Of a DNA stretch of 64,000 nucleotides, positions 27,637 to 37,477 are shown piece after piece (the stretch's first letter is position 1; every line of letters starts with the position of its first letter). The stretch lies in the NCBI RefSeq assembly GCF_023015765.1, contig NZ_JALKAL010000002.1, positions 62,001-126,000 on the forward strand, in the 5' to 3' direction. The DNA comes from Ornithinimicrobium sp. F0845. Lineage in GTDB: Bacteria > Actinomycetota > Actinomycetes > Actinomycetales > Dermatophilaceae. Below the pieces are notes generated by a model. That model did not search any database. It was not told the DNA's origin and saw nothing but the letters and a program-made list of their open reading frames with translations. The position numbers and the translations under genes were made by a program.

Positions 27637-28635
27637 CTAGGGTGCCGGGAAGACGACATGGCTGCGCGCCACCTCCCCGGTCTCGTCGAGCATCGCCACC
27701 AACCGGCCGTCCGGTCCGATCGCCGCCACGGGGTCCGGTCGTCCGGACACCGCGGCGGGAAGGCGCTTACCGTGGCCGAGGTCCGTGGCCTCCTGCGCGC
27801 TGAGGTGTCGCACCGGGAAGGTGGCGGCGGCCGCCTCGGCGAGCGGGACAAGGTGCGCGGCCGCGCCGTCGGCCTCCAACTGCTCCAGCGTGGTGGCCGA
27901 CGCCAGGTCCACGTCGCCCACCCGGGTGCGGCGCAGCGCCGTCAGGTGCCCGCCCACCCCCAGCTCGGCGCCCAGGTCCCGGGCGAGCGCGCGCACATAC
28001 GTGCCGGAGCTGACCTCCACGACGACGTCCAGGTCGACGTGGGGCAGGACGCCGTTCCCGCCCGCGGGGCCGGACCCACCGGTCGCAGCGTCACCGCCGG
28101 CGGACCAGCGGGCCTCCAGCACGTCGAAGCGCCTCACGGTGACGGGGCGGGCGGCGAGCTCGACATCTTCGCCCGCCCGGACCCTGGCGTAGGAGCGCTT
28201 GCCGCCGACCTTGATCGCACTGACCGCGCTGGGCACCTGCTGGATGACTCCGGTCAGCCCGGAGACCGCCTCCGCGATCTGCTCCCGGGTCAGCGTCGAG
28301 ACGTCGCGGGTGTCGGTGACCTCGCCCTCGGCGTCGTCGGTGACGGTGCTGACCCCGAGCCGGATCGTGGCGGAGTAGGCCTTGTCGGCCCCGACGAGGA
28401 AGGTCAGCAGCTTGGTGGCCCGGTTCACGCCGAGCACCAGCACGCCGGTGGCCATCGGGTCCAGCGTGCCGGCGTGCCCGACGCGTCGGGTCGCGCACAG
28501 CCGGCGGCAACGGCCGACCACGTCATGGCTGGTCCATCCGGCGGGCTTGTCGATCACGAGCAACCCGTCGCCCACCGGCTCGAGGCCGGTCTGCTGCGGC
28601 CGCGGTGGCTGCGGCTCAGTCCCGCCCGTCGGCAT
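27637..28635 (-). CDS. truB: tRNA pseudouridine(55) synthase
   Basis: Forms pseudouridine 55 in the tRNA T-loop. The catalytic segment is GHAGTLDPMATGVLV (Asp nucleophile in TLDP), preceded by LLVIDKPAGWTSHDVV and followed by KAYSATIRLG. Later motifs are SAVSAIKVGGKRSYARVR and VEVSSGTYVRALARDLG. The 332-residue protein has a Gly/Ala-rich insert near residue 190 (SAGGDAATGGSG) and a PUA-like C-terminus. The ATG at 28635 overlaps the rbfA 3' end by 20 bp. Confidence 0.97.
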   Translation of the reverse strand: MPTGGTEPQPPRPQQTGLEPVGDGLLVIDKPAGWTSHDVVGRCRRLCATRRVGHAGTLDPMATGVLVLGVNRATKLLTFLVGADKAYSATIRLGVSTVTDDAEGEVTDTRDVSTLTREQIAEAVSGLTGVIQQVPSAVSAIKVGGKRSYARVRAGEDVELAARPVTVRRFDVLEARWSAGGDAATGGSGPAGGNGVLPHVDLDVVVEVSSGTYVRALARDLGAELGVGGHLTALRRTRVGDVDLASATTLEQLEADGAAAHLVPLAEAAAATFPVRHLSAQEATDLGHGKRLPAAVSGRPDPVAAIGPDGRLVAMLDETGEVARSHVVFPAP

Positions 28636-29104
28636 ACTCACCCGTCGGGTCGTCGTCGTCCGGCTCGTCACCCAACGGAGCCGCCTCCCGCGGCTTGCGG
28701 TAGGGGTCCGCCTCGCCGGCGTAGCCCCCCGCAGCCCGGCCGGCCGCGAGCTCCGCGTCCCGTTCGTGGACCTGTCGGAAGATGTCCTCGAGGTGGGCGG
28801 CGTCCTCCGGGAGGGCATCCGGGACGAACTCCAGGGTCGGTGTGAGCCGGATACCCAGTCCCCTGCCCATGTGCGAGCGCAGGCGCCCGCGGTAGGTCTG
28901 CAGCACCTCGGCGGCGTCGGCGCGCTCCTGGTCACCGCCCAGGACCGTGTAGAAGACCGTGGCCTGCTGCAGGTCGCCGGTGACCCGGACGTCGGTGATC
29001 GTGACGAACCCCAGCCTGGGGTCCTTGACCAGCGTGTCGAGCCCCTGCGCCATCAGGACCTTGATGCGCTCGGCGACCTTGCGCGCGCGTGCGGGATCAG
29101 CCAT
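28616..29104 (-). CDS. rbfA: 30S ribosome-binding factor RbfA
   Basis: The KH-fold assembly factor starts at the ATG at 29104 (MADPARARKVAERIKVL), which follows a strong AGGAGGAG site. The core LGFVTITDVRVTGDLQQATVFYTVLG and RLRSHMGRGLGIRLTPTLEFVPD are family hallmarks. A 45-residue acidic tail (DEPDDDDPTGEYADG) extends beyond the usual length of about 120 residues and overlaps the truB start. It is downstream of infB but separated by a strong hairpin. Confidence 0.97.
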   Translation of the reverse strand: MADPARARKVAERIKVLMAQGLDTLVKDPRLGFVTITDVRVTGDLQQATVFYTVLGGDQERADAAEVLQTYRGRLRSHMGRGLGIRLTPTLEFVPDALPEDAAHLEDIFRQVHERDAELAAGRAAGGYAGEADPYRKPREAAPLGDEPDDDDPTGEYADGRD

Positions 29105-29226
29105 GTCTCCTCCTCGGTCGGTGCGACACGCCAGTCTAGGTCGCCCGCGGCGGCCCCGATGACAGCGCGCTCGTCCAGCACCGGGTCGAGCACAGACCGC
29201 ACCCCCCGAAACCTTCCCGACAGGCC

Positions 29227-29264
29227 GAGGGGCCGGCCCCACCCGCAGGTGGAGCCGGCCCCTC
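29227..29264 (-). terminator. Large hairpin between infB and rbfA
   Basis: GAGGGGCCGGC (29227-29237) and GCCGGCCCCTC (29254-29264) pair fully, and continue as CCACC / GGTGG around a CGCA loop after one mismatch. There is no T-run on the minus strand. It sits 13 nt after the infB stop and probably lowers or ends read-through into rbfA. Confidence 0.75.
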
Positions 29265-29277
29265 GACATACTGCCGG

Positions 29278-32151
29278 TCAGCTGCGCGGGATCTCGCGCA
29301 TCTCGTAGGTGGTGATGAGGTCGTCCACCTGGACGTCGTTGAACGAGCCCAGGCTGATGCCGCACTCGAAGCCCTCACGGACCTCGGTGACGTCATCCTT
29401 GAAGCGCCGCAGGCCGGCGATCTCCAGACCCTCGGTGATGACCACGCCGTCGCGGGTGATCCGCGCCTTGGCGCCGCGGCGGATCTCTCCGCTGCGGACC
29501 AGGGAACCTGCCACGTTGCCGAACTTGGAGGAGCGGAAGATCTCGCGGATCTCCGCGGTACCGGTCTCGATCTCCTCGTACTCCGGCTTGAGCATGCCCT
29601 TCAGGGCGTTCTCAATGTCCTCGATGGCCTGGTAGATCACGCCGTAGTAGCGGATCTCCACGCCCTCGCGCTCGGCGACCTCGGCGTTCTGACCCTCGGC
29701 CCGGACGTTGTAGCCCAGGATGATGGCATCCGAGGCAGCCGCCAGGTTGATGTTGTTGAGAGTGATCGCGCCGACGCCCCGGTCGATGATCCGCAGGTCG
29801 ACCTCGTCGCCGACATCGATCTGCAGGAGGGCGTCCTCCAGCGCCTCGACGGAACCGGACACGTCGCCCTTGAGGATCAGGTTGAGCGTGTCGACCTTGC
29901 CCGCCGCGAGGGCCTCGTTGAGGTCCTCCAGGCTGATCCGCTTGCGCGCCTTGGCCAGCGAAGCCTGCCGGTCGGCCGCCTCGCGCTTCTCGGCGATCTG
30001 CCGGGCGGTGCGGTCGTCGGGGGCCACCACGAAGGTGTCACCCGCCCGCGGGACCGACGCCAGGCCGAGCACCTGCACCGGACGCGACGGCGTCGCCGCC
30101 TCCACGTTGTTGCCGTGCTCGTCGAGCATGGCCCGCACGCGGCCGTGCGAGGACCCTGCGACGATCGCGTCACCGACCTTCAGCGTGCCCTGCTGCACCA
30201 GCACGGTGGCCACCGGGCCGCGGCCACGGTCGAGGTTGGCCTCGATCGCCACGCCGCGGGCGTCCTTGTCGGGGTTGGCCCGCAGGTCGAGGGCGGCGTC
30301 CGCCGTGAGCAGCACCGCCTCGAGCAGCGCGTCGATGTTCTGGTTGTTGCGTGCCGACACGTCGACGAACATCGTCTCGCCGCCGTACTCCTCGGCGATC
30401 AGGTTGTACTCGGTCAGCTGCTGCCGCACCTTGGCCGGGTTGGCACCGTCGACGTCGATCTTGTTGACCGCGACCACCACCGGCACGTCCGCCGCCTGGG
30501 CGTGGTTGAGCGCCTCGATGGTCTGGGGCATCACGCCGTCGTCGGCCGCGACCACGAGGATCGCGATGTCCGTCGACTTGGCACCACGGGCACGCATGGC
30601 GGTGAACGCCTCGTGACCCGGGGTGTCGATAAAGGTGATCGGACGGTCATCGCCCTCGTGGTCGGTGTGCACCTGGTAGGCACCGATGTGCTGGGTGATG
30701 CCACCGGTCTCGCTGGCGCCGACGTCGGCCTGACGGATGGCGTCGAGCAGCCGCGTCTTGCCGTGGTCGACGTGTCCCATGACGGTCACGACCGGCGGGC
30801 GGGGCAGCAGGTCCTCGTCGCTCTCGGCCTCGGCCTCGGCCTCCAGGTCGAGCCCGAAGGACTCGAACAGGGCCTTCTCCTCCTCCTCGGGGGAGACGAC
30901 ACGGATGTCGTAGCCCAGCTCGGACCCGAGCACCCCGAAGGTGTCCTCGTCCAGGGACTGGGTCGCCGTGGCCATCTCACCGAGGTGGAACAGCACGGTC
31001 ACCAGCGATGCCGGGTCGACGTTGATCTTGTCGGCGAAGTCGGTGAGGGAGGCCCCCCGACGCACGGTGATGGTCTGGCCGTTGCCGCGCGGGATGCTGA
31101 CGCCACCGATGGTGGGTGCCTGCATCTGCTCGAACTCGGCGCGCTTGGCCCTCTTGGACTTGCGTCCGCGAACCTTTCCACCGCCACGACCGAAGGCACC
31201 CTGGGTGCCGCCGCGGCCACGGGGACCGCCGCCGGGGCGACCGCCGGGACCACCGCGGAAACCTCCCGGACCGCCGCCGGGACCGCCACCGGGGCCACCA
31301 CCGGGAGCGCCGGGACGACCACGGCCACCGGGGCCGCGCGCGGGGCGCTCACCCGGACGGGGCACGGCGGCCCGGTCCGGCATCATGCCCGGGTTGGGGC
31401 GGGGACCGCCGGGACGGGGACCACCCGGGCGCGGTCCACCGGCGCCGGCCTGGCCGCCGCGGGTCCCACCGGGACGCGGCATGCCCTGCGACGACGCGAA
31501 CGGGTTGTTGCCCGGACGGGGCGTGCCCGTCCGCTCACCGCCACGGTCAGGCCGGGGGCGTTCCCGGCCCATGCCCTGGGACGGCGCGAACGGGTTGTTG
31601 CCGGGTCGCGGCCCGGGCTTGCCGCCCGGACGCGGGCCGGCGCCACCCTCGCGACCGCCGGTCGCCGGACGCTCCGGACCCGGACGCGGGCCGGGGCGGG
31701 CAGCGGGGCTCGCCTTCGCCGCCGGGGCGGCGGGGTCCGCGGTGCCGGGGGTCGGCTTCTCGGCCGGGGTAGCCGCCTGGTCGGCGGTCGTCTCAGCCGT
31801 CTCGGCGGCCGCCGCGGGGGCCGCCTCAGCAGCGGGCTCCTCGGTCGGCTTCGCCGGGCCGGGCTTCGCACCGGGCTTGGCGGCCGGCTTGGGAGCCGCG
31901 GTCTTGGCCGCCGCAGTCTTGCTGGCGGTCTTCTTGGCCGCAGCCGTCTTAGTGCCCTTGGGGGCGTCGTCGGTGGCCGCAGCGGTCTTCGCCGCGGCCG
32001 GGGGGTTCTCTCGAATCTTGCGGACCACGGGAGGCTCGATGGTCGACGATGCCGACCGGACGAACTCTCCCTGCTCCTTCAGGTGGGCGAGAAGCTCCTT
32101 GCTCTCGACCCCGAGCTCCTTTGCGAGCTCATAGACCCGAACCTTAGCCAC
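29278..32151 (-). CDS. infB: Translation initiation factor IF-2
   Basis: A 957-residue GTPase that recruits initiator tRNA. IF2_N is at residues 1-55 ([18 protein letters not shown]). A long Ala/Lys/Pro then Gly/Pro/Arg-rich linker runs to about 390, containing two near copies of [13 protein letters not shown]. The G domain has [12 protein letters not shown] near 460, DTPGHEAF and NKIDVDG, followed by the C-domains (GFECGISL near the end). The GTG start at 32151 has an AGGAGA site. The Gly-rich linker is usual in actinobacteria. Part of the rimP-nusA-ylxR-infB cluster. Confidence 0.98.
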   Translation of the reverse strand: MAKVRVYELAKELGVESKELLAHLKEQGEFVRSASSTIEPPVVRKIRENPPAAAKTAAATDDAPKGTKTAAAKKTASKTAAAKTAAPKPAAKPGAKPGPAKPTEEPAAEAAPAAAAETAETTADQAATPAEKPTPGTADPAAPAAKASPAARPGPRPGPERPATGGREGGAGPRPGGKPGPRPGNNPFAPSQGMGRERPRPDRGGERTGTPRPGNNPFASSQGMPRPGGTRGGQAGAGGPRPGGPRPGGPRPNPGMMPDRAAVPRPGERPARGPGGRGRPGAPGGGPGGGPGGGPGGFRGGPGGRPGGGPRGRGGTQGAFGRGGGKVRGRKSKRAKRAEFEQMQAPTIGGVSIPRGNGQTITVRRGASLTDFADKINVDPASLVTVLFHLGEMATATQSLDEDTFGVLGSELGYDIRVVSPEEEEKALFESFGLDLEAEAEAESDEDLLPRPPVVTVMGHVDHGKTRLLDAIRQADVGASETGGITQHIGAYQVHTDHEGDDRPITFIDTPGHEAFTAMRARGAKSTDIAILVVAADDGVMPQTIEALNHAQAADVPVVVAVNKIDVDGANPAKVRQQLTEYNLIAEEYGGETMFVDVSARNNQNIDALLEAVLLTADAALDLRANPDKDARGVAIEANLDRGRGPVATVLVQQGTLKVGDAIVAGSSHGRVRAMLDEHGNNVEAATPSRPVQVLGLASVPRAGDTFVVAPDDRTARQIAEKREAADRQASLAKARKRISLEDLNEALAAGKVDTLNLILKGDVSGSVEALEDALLQIDVGDEVDLRIIDRGVGAITLNNINLAAASDAIILGYNVRAEGQNAEVAEREGVEIRYYGVIYQAIEDIENALKGMLKPEYEEIETGTAEIREIFRSSKFGNVAGSLVRSGEIRRGAKARITRDGVVITEGLEIAGLRRFKDDVTEVREGFECGISLGSFNDVQVDDLITTYEMREIPRS

Positions 32152-32379
32152 AGTTCTCCTTCGTTGGGCGTCTCGGTCCGAGCCTTGTGCGGCGCGCGAC
32201 CGGGACTATTGCTGGTGGGTGCTCATTGCTGAGTACTCATCGGGTGCTCATCAGCGTCAAACCCGCTTCCGGTTCCTCGATGACAGGGCCTCGCGGCCCC
32301 GCCTGGTGGCGGACGGACCCGGTGGTCCGCCCGTCTGGCGCCCGACCCGTCGTGGATCGGACGGTCCCGTTGTGCCGGG

Positions 32380-32691
32380 TCAGTCGTCCTGGCCCAGCAA
32401 CGCCTCCAACGCCGTCGTGTCCGGTCGGCCGGCCCTCCTCAGGGCCCGCCCGAACGCGCCGCGCGTCGTGGCAGCCGTCACGCACTCCGGTGCGGGGTGC
32501 ACGTAGGCACCTCGTCCCGGTCGGCGTCGCCGTGGGTCCGGGACCACGCTCCATCCCGGCACGGGATCGGTGTGGTCGCTGGCGACGACGCGCAACAGTG
32601 CAGTCTGCTCCGCCCTGCGCCGACAGCCCAGGCAGGTGCGCACCGGAGTGCGTCCCGACTGACCGCCGGACGGCGGAACAACCTGCACCAC
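32380..32691 (-). CDS. ylxR: YlxR (DUF448) family RNA-binding protein
   Basis: The 103-residue protein has the YlxR signature RTCLGCRRRAEQTALLRVV, then GRGAYVHPAPECVTAATTRGAFGRALRR. The CLGCR Cys pair and the GRGA-Y motif are conserved in the family, which occupies this place between nusA and infB widely. In Bacillus the homologue modulates RNase P (RnpM). It is 9 bp after nusA. The 228 bp before infB hold only GC-rich hairpins (for example GGCGGAC / GTCCGCC, 32308-32331). Confidence 0.93.
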   Translation of the reverse strand: MVQVVPPSGGQSGRTPVRTCLGCRRRAEQTALLRVVASDHTDPVPGWSVVPDPRRRRPGRGAYVHPAPECVTAATTRGAFGRALRRAGRPDTTALEALLGQDD

Positions 32692-32700
32692 TCTACAGGG

Positions 32701-33735
32701 TCAGGCGCTGGGGGCCGCGCCCGACGGGGCCGCACCAGGGGCCTGACCGTCCGCGGTGTCGGGGCGGATGTCGATGCGCCAGCCGGTCAGCTTGTGAGCG
32801 AGCCGGGCGTTCTGGCCCTCGCGGCCGATGGCGAGGGACAGCTGGTAGTCCGGCACGACCACGCGCGCCTGACGAGCCCGGTCGTCGACGATCGTGACGG
32901 ACTGCACCCGGGAGGGCGACAGCGCCGAGGCCACGAACTCCGCCGGGTCGTCGCTGTAGTCGACGATGTCGATCTTCTCGCCCTGCAGCTCGGTCATCAC
33001 GGCGCGCACCCGCTGCCCCATCGGACCGATGCAGGCGCCCTTGGCATTGACGCCCGGCACCGTGGCGTGCACGGCGATCTTGGTGCGGTGACCGGCCTCC
33101 CGGGCCAGCGCCTCGATCCGGACCGTGCCGTCGGCGATCTCGGGCACCTCGAGGGCGAAGAGCCGACGCACCAGGTTGGGGTGGGTCCGCGACAGGGTGA
33201 TCTGCGGGCCCCGCGGACCGCGCCTGACGCTGACCACGAAGCAGCGCAGCCGCTGCCCGTGCTCGTAGGTCTCGCCGGGGACCTGCTCGGACGTCGGCAG
33301 CTCGCCCTCGACCGTGCCGAAGTCGACCAGCACGTGCCGGGGGTCGTTGGACTGCTGGATGACCCCCGAGACGATGTCGCCCTCGCGCGCCCGGAAGTCA
33401 CCCAGGATCGCGTCGTCCTCCAGCTCGCGCATCCGCTGCACGATCACCTGGCGGGCGGTGGCCGCCGCCACCCGCCCGAAGCCCTCCGGAGTGTCGACGA
33501 ACTCTGGGCCTGGCTCGCCGCGCAGCCCGGTCTCCTCGTCCACCGGGCCGGCCTCGCGCGCCCAGACCGTCACGTGACCGGTCTTGCGGTCCAGCTCGAC
33601 CCGGGCGTTGGGAAAGTGTCCCTCGACCCTCTCGTAAGCCATCAGCAGCGCCTGCTCGATGGCCTGCACGATGGTCTCGAACGGGATCTCGCGCTCCCGC
33701 TCCAGCTGCCGCAGCACGGCGATGTCGATGTCCAT
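32701..33735 (-). CDS. nusA: Transcription termination/antitermination factor NusA
   Basis: The 344-residue protein has the N-terminal RNA-polymerase-binding domain ([15 protein letters not shown]), the S1 domain ([29 protein letters not shown]), KH1 ([32 protein letters not shown]) and KH2 ([27 protein letters not shown]). It lacks the acidic repeats of proteobacterial NusA, as is normal in actinobacteria. The ATG overlaps the rimP stop by one base (TGATG). Confidence 0.98.
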   Translation of the reverse strand: MDIDIAVLRQLEREREIPFETIVQAIEQALLMAYERVEGHFPNARVELDRKTGHVTVWAREAGPVDEETGLRGEPGPEFVDTPEGFGRVAAATARQVIVQRMRELEDDAILGDFRAREGDIVSGVIQQSNDPRHVLVDFGTVEGELPTSEQVPGETYEHGQRLRCFVVSVRRGPRGPQITLSRTHPNLVRRLFALEVPEIADGTVRIEALAREAGHRTKIAVHATVPGVNAKGACIGPMGQRVRAVMTELQGEKIDIVDYSDDPAEFVASALSPSRVQSVTIVDDRARQARVVVPDYQLSLAIGREGQNARLAHKLTGWRIDIRPDTADGQAPGAAPSGAAPSA

Positions 33736-34283
33736 CAGTCGTCCTTCCCACCCGGTCGGGTGAACTCCACCTGCACCGTGGCCGCGGCGACGCGGTCGTA
33801 GGGCAGCAGATCGTCGGGAGCATCGGCCAGCCGTATGCCGTCCGGACCGGCCTCCAGGAGGCGCGCCTCGGTCTGCGCCCCGACCGACGGCTCGCCCTCC
33901 CGCGGTCCAGCGTCCCCGGGGGCCGTGTCTCTCAGTCGCAGGCGCAGCAGCCGCCCGACGTTGCGCCGGAACTGGGCGGGCGTGGTCAGCGGGTGGTCGA
34001 CCCCGAGCGAGCTGACCTCCAGGGTGTAGGGGGCGTTGCCCATCGGCTCGGTGTCGTCCATCGCCGCACCCACGGCGCGACTGGCCTCCGCCACCTCGTC
34101 CAGGCTGAGCGGCTCCACCGGGCTGGTCAGGTCATCGGTGAGCAGGTCCGAGACGTCGCGCGCGACGCCGACACGGACCAGCCGCCGTTTGCCCGCCGGG
34201 TGAACGGCGACGTCCTCCACCACGACACCAGTGCCCACGAGTGCGGCGGCAGCCACCTCGCGGACCTGCTCGGCCTGTCCCAT
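33735..34283 (-). CDS. rimP: Ribosome maturation factor RimP
   Basis: A 182-residue protein (start ATG 34283, [16 protein letters not shown]). The N-terminal domain has [21 protein letters not shown], and the family motif [26 protein letters not shown] marks the domain junction. The C-terminal Sm-like domain ends at [13 protein letters not shown] 15-residue Gly/Glu insert ([12 protein letters not shown]) is seen after RLRLRD. First gene of the nusA operon; the longer reading frame to 35207 is spurious because it crosses the divergent lipoprotein gene. Confidence 0.95.
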   Translation of the reverse strand: MGQAEQVREVAAAALVGTGVVVEDVAVHPAGKRRLVRVGVARDVSDLLTDDLTSPVEPLSLDEVAEASRAVGAAMDDTEPMGNAPYTLEVSSLGVDHPLTTPAQFRRNVGRLLRLRLRDTAPGDAGPREGEPSVGAQTEARLLEAGPDGIRLADAPDDLLPYDRVAAATVQVEFTRPGGKDD

Positions 34284-34340
34284 CCCGGGCGCCTCCCTCT
34301 TCTGATGTCGCGATCCTGCTCTGATCGTGCCGGTTTCGAG

Positions 34341-34367
34341 CCGGAACGACCACTCTAGCCGTTCCGG
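34341..34367. promoter_or_regulatory. Inverted repeat between divergent rimP and DUF4439 genes
   Basis: CCGGAACG (34341-34348) and CGTTCCGG (34360-34367) form an 8-bp dyad in the 102-bp divergent spacer. Its centre holds TAGAGT on the minus strand (34352-34357), which could be the -10 of the rimP operon, so the dyad may be a regulator site. Confidence 0.45.
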
Positions 34368-34385
34368 TGTGTCAGGATCGCCGTC

Positions 34386-35534
34386 ATGGCCGCTGCGATC
34401 TCCCGTCGTTCCGCGCTGGCCGTCATGGGGGTGGGGCTCGGCGCCGTGCTCGTCGCCTGCGACGGGGCACCGGCGCCTGAGGACAACAGCACCGCGACAC
34501 CCGGGCCCAACCTGCCCCCAGAGGCCACGCCGACCCCCTCGCAGGCGGCCGACTCGGGCGTGCTCCTGCTGGCACTGGCCCGGGCCCAGCACCTCGCGGC
34601 CAGCAGCAGGGCCATCACGGGAGCCGACGGGTGGCGGCGCAGTGCCCACCAGCAGATTCAGACCTCCCTCGACGAGCAGGTCCGGGTCCTGGAGGAGGTG
34701 CTGCGCGCAGGTGGCGTGCCGGTGCCCACCCTGAGCCCGACGACCGAGCCCGGGGGCACCACCACGACAGGCCCCACGGACGGCGACCTCACGACCGCCT
34801 CCCCGGCTCCGTCCGGCGACTCGGTCGGCGCGACAGGCTCGGACACCGCCGGCGACGGTGCCGCCACGAGCTCGGCGCCGGGCGATGCTGTCCAGAGCAC
34901 GGGGGACGCGGCCGAGAACACGGCCGATGCGGCTGCGGCCCGGGCCGTCGCCCAGCTGCGTGACCTGGCCCAGGACTGCCTCCAGGACGTCAGCACAGAG
35001 GCGCTGACGGGACTGACCGAGGTCTCTGCCGCGAACCTGCCGATGCTCATCGCCATCGCAGGTCAGCGCGGCGCCACAGCCCGGATTCTCGGCGCGGACC
35101 TGGTGTGGGAGCCGCTGACGGGCCCCAGCGATGCCGCGGCCGCCGAGCTGCTGGACGCGTACCGCCCCGCGGTCTACGGCTTCGAGGTGCTGGCCGCACG
35201 GTCCCACGGGGACGAGCGGACGGCATACGAGCGGGTCCTGTCCCCGCTCCGACAGGTGACCCGGCAGCTCACCCAGCTCGCAGGGGAGGCCGCACCGCCG
35301 GCTCCGCTGGGCTACGGGCTGCCCGAGGCGCTCGACGGGCAGGCCTCGCGGGAGCGTCTGGCCGGCTCACTCATGGCGGCCCTGCCCCCGACGATCATGG
35401 CCCCGACGAAGGGCTTCGTCGGCGATGTGGCCGCCGTGACCGGGTCGGTGCACCTGCTGGCGGAGGCTGTGCGTCTCGGTCGTCCGTGGAACCCGATGAC
35501 CGGCTTCCCCGGCATGCAGGTCCCCGGTGACTGA
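34386..35534 (+). CDS. DUF4439 domain lipoprotein with twin-arginine-like signal
   Basis: The N-terminus SRRSALAVMGVGLGAVLVAC carries a double Arg followed by a hydrophobic stretch and lipobox LVAC (Cys about residue 24). The first half is a Thr/Pro/Ala-rich exported linker with a helical part (QLRDLAQDCLQDVSTEALTG). The C-terminal 130 residues have the DUF4439 ferritin-like pattern (DAYRPAVYGFEVLAARS, YERVLSPLRQVTRQLTQL, PLGYGLPEAL). The family sits beside rimP in many actinobacteria. Function unknown. The next gene overlaps by 8 bp. Confidence 0.8.
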   Translation: MAAAISRRSALAVMGVGLGAVLVACDGAPAPEDNSTATPGPNLPPEATPTPSQAADSGVLLLALARAQHLAASSRAITGADGWRRSAHQQIQTSLDEQVRVLEEVLRAGGVPVPTLSPTTEPGGTTTTGPTDGDLTTASPAPSGDSVGATGSDTAGDGAATSSAPGDAVQSTGDAAENTADAAAARAVAQLRDLAQDCLQDVSTEALTGLTEVSAANLPMLIAIAGQRGATARILGADLVWEPLTGPSDAAAAELLDAYRPAVYGFEVLAARSHGDERTAYERVLSPLRQVTRQLTQLAGEAAPPAPLGYGLPEALDGQASRERLAGSLMAALPPTIMAPTKGFVGDVAAVTGSVHLLAEAVRLGRPWNPMTGFPGMQVPGD

Positions 35535-36504
35535 GGCCGGCGCAGCAGCCCTGCCCCGGGCCGTCACCGACCTGGTCCCGCAGGGTCTGCTCGACCACCT
35601 GTTCCGACACGTCCCGGCCCCGGGGCACGTCACCGGCCCGGAGTGGGTGACGACGGTCCCCCGGCTGGTGCGCGAGCTGTGCGACGCCTGGGCGTTGGTG
35701 GTGACAGGACCGGCCAGCCACGGCTATGCCGCTCTCGTCCTGCCGGTCGACGGGCCGGAGGGGCCGGCGGTGCTCAAGGTCGCCTGGCCGCACCCCGAGG
35801 CTCGGGACGAGCACCGGACGCTCGGGGTCTGGGGTGGGCACGGAGCGGTCCGGTTGCTGGCCGCGGACCCGGCCCGCTGGGCCGTGCTACTGGAACGGCT
35901 CGACCCGCGGGACCTGAACGGGCCCCCGGTCGGGGTCCTGGAGTCGTGCGAGGAGATCGGGCGGTTGGCCAGGCTCCTGGACCGCCCGGCGCCGCCGTGG
36001 ACGAGCCTGCGTGCCAGCGACCACCTGGCCACGCTGGTCGCGGACGTCGACGCCGTGCGCGCGGGTGAGCACGCCGGTGCCCTCCCGCGACGGCTGCTGG
36101 AACGTGGCCGGGCGCTGGCCCAGGACCTGGCGGCCGAGCCCGGGGTCGACGCCCGACTGGTGCACGGCGACCTGCACCAGGAGAACGTCCTGTGGCGGCC
36201 CGACCCGGGCGAGTGGGTGGCTATCGATCCGCAGGCCATTGCGGCCGACCTGGCCTGGGTGGTCGCCCCGGCCCTGTGGAACCGGTGGCCCGAGGCCGTC
36301 GCGGCGCACGACACGAGGCTGCACCTGAACCTGCGCCTGGAGGTCCTCTGTGAGGCGGCGGGGCTCGATCCCGACCGTGCCCGGGCGTTCGCCGAGGTGC
36401 GGATGCTCCGCAACGCGATCTGGGACGTCCAGGAGCAGCCGGCCGACCTGGAGACCTCCCTGACCCGGCTCGTGACGATCATCAAGGCCCTGCAGCCGGC
36501 GTGA
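35527..36504 (+). CDS. Aminoglycoside phosphotransferase-like kinase (APH(6)/hydroxyurea kinase type)
   Basis: The 325-residue protein has the protein-kinase-like fold of APHs: GPEGPAVLKVAWP (nucleotide-binding Lys), the catalytic loop LVHGDLHQENVLW with Asp and Asn, and the metal-binding Asp in AIDPQAIAADLAW. The spacing and the IDPQ signature match streptomycin 6-kinase/hydroxyurea phosphotransferase-like proteins. The GTG start overlaps the upstream stop (GTGACTGA). Whether it gives resistance or is a metabolic kinase cannot be judged; its conserved neighbours favour a housekeeping role. Confidence 0.82.
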   Translation: MTEAGAAALPRAVTDLVPQGLLDHLFRHVPAPGHVTGPEWVTTVPRLVRELCDAWALVVTGPASHGYAALVLPVDGPEGPAVLKVAWPHPEARDEHRTLGVWGGHGAVRLLAADPARWAVLLERLDPRDLNGPPVGVLESCEEIGRLARLLDRPAPPWTSLRASDHLATLVADVDAVRAGEHAGALPRRLLERGRALAQDLAAEPGVDARLVHGDLHQENVLWRPDPGEWVAIDPQAIAADLAWVVAPALWNRWPEAVAAHDTRLHLNLRLEVLCEAAGLDPDRARAFAEVRMLRNAIWDVQEQPADLETSLTRLVTIIKALQPA

Positions 36505-36540
36505 ACACACCACCACCCCCCGTTGTGGGCCCGGGTGGGG

Positions 36541-37359
36541 TTACCTCGTCTCTGCCATGGTCGAGTAGCGCGCCCGGGCGAAGGAGTACAGCCCGTAGGT
36601 GGCCAGCCCCGCGGCGACGAGCAGCAGGAGGACCACCCCGAACGGTTGGTCCCGCAGGGTCTTCAGCGCCGCGTCCATCCCGGTCTGCTGGTCCGGGTCG
36701 GCCTGCAGCGCGGCGAGCCCGATCAGGAGACCCACGATCCCCAGCGCCGCGCCCTTGGCGACGTAGCCGGTCGTCCCGAGGATGGTGACCGCCCGGGTGA
36801 CCTCACGGCCCCCGGTGCCCTGGAGGTCCTCGAGGAACTTCCGGGTGAGTCCCTTGTAGACGTGGTAGGCCCCCACGCCCAGCACGACCAGACCGAGCAC
36901 CCCGACCAGGACCCGACCGGCCGGTGCCGTCATCAGCGTCGAGGTGGCCTCGGTCGAGGACTCCCCGCTGTCGGCTCCCTGTCCGGTGACCACACGGAAG
37001 GCGGTCCAGCCCAGTGCCCCGTAGACCACGGCCTTGCCCACGGCCTTGCCGCGGCCGAGCAGCTGGTCTTTCGCTGACTCGTGTCGGGGCAGCAGGGCCT
37101 CGACGAGGTGCCACACGGCCAGCGCCGCGAAGGCCCCCGCGATCCCCCAGAGCAGCACCCCGCCCACGGGAGTTCCCTTGAGCTGCTGCAGCGCACCGGT
37201 CTCGTCGGCCTCCCCCGAGCCGCCCAGCGCCACCTGGCCCGCGATCCAGGCGATCAGCAGGTGCACCAGGCCACTTCCGGCATACCCGATGCGGGCGAGG
37301 AGCTCCAGGGAGTCGCTGCGTCGGGCCCGCGCGGCCACGTGCTGGACATCGTCGGTCAC
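36541..37359 (-). CDS. DUF1206 family membrane protein
   Basis: The 272-residue protein shows three internal repeats of a two-span unit, the hallmark of DUF1206: LARIGYAGSGLVHLLIAWIA, KAVVYGALGWTAFRVV, and TTGYVAKGAALGIVGLLIG, with matching second spans. The GTG at 37359 starts ahead of the first unit; the longer frame to 37449 has no homology. It is convergent with the APH-like gene and divergent from the XRE gene. Function unknown. Confidence 0.85.
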   Translation of the reverse strand: MTDDVQHVAARARRSDSLELLARIGYAGSGLVHLLIAWIAGQVALGGSGEADETGALQQLKGTPVGGVLLWGIAGAFAALAVWHLVEALLPRHESAKDQLLGRGKAVGKAVVYGALGWTAFRVVTGQGADSGESSTEATSTLMTAPAGRVLVGVLGLVVLGVGAYHVYKGLTRKFLEDLQGTGGREVTRAVTILGTTGYVAKGAALGIVGLLIGLAALQADPDQQTGMDAALKTLRDQPFGVVLLLLVAAGLATYGLYSFARARYSTMAETR

Positions 37360-37442
37360 CCCTCGATCCCACCAGATACGGGACCTCCCGGCGAACCGGG
37401 AGCCCCCCGCGTCAGTGAGATGGCGGAGACATCGACTGCCGC

Positions 37443-37477
37443 GTTGCATATTTGCAACATTCCCTTAAATTGGTCGC
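37443..37477 (+). promoter_or_regulatory. Leaderless promoter and operator of the XRE-AbiEi-like gene
   Basis: TTGCAT (37444-37449) and TAAATT (37466-37471) are 16 nt apart, and the -10 ends 6 nt before the ATG. The dyad GTTGCA-tatt-TGCAAC (37443-37458) overlaps the -35, a natural site for autorepression by the encoded helix-turn-helix protein. The segment is clearly A+T-richer than its surroundings. Confidence 0.65.

Noticed and set aside
30115-32232. 705-codon plus-strand frame opposite infB
   Set aside because: Mirror of the infB Gly/Arg linker and G domain; not a gene.
33735-35207. 490-codon extended rimP frame
   Set aside because: The extension crosses the divergent promoter and is antisense to the DUF4439 lipoprotein; rimP homology starts at 34283.
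35527-36504. Acquired aminoglycoside resistance gene
   Set aside because: No mobile element nearby, composition matches the neighbours, and it overlaps a conserved upstream gene; a resistance role is not supported by sequence alone.
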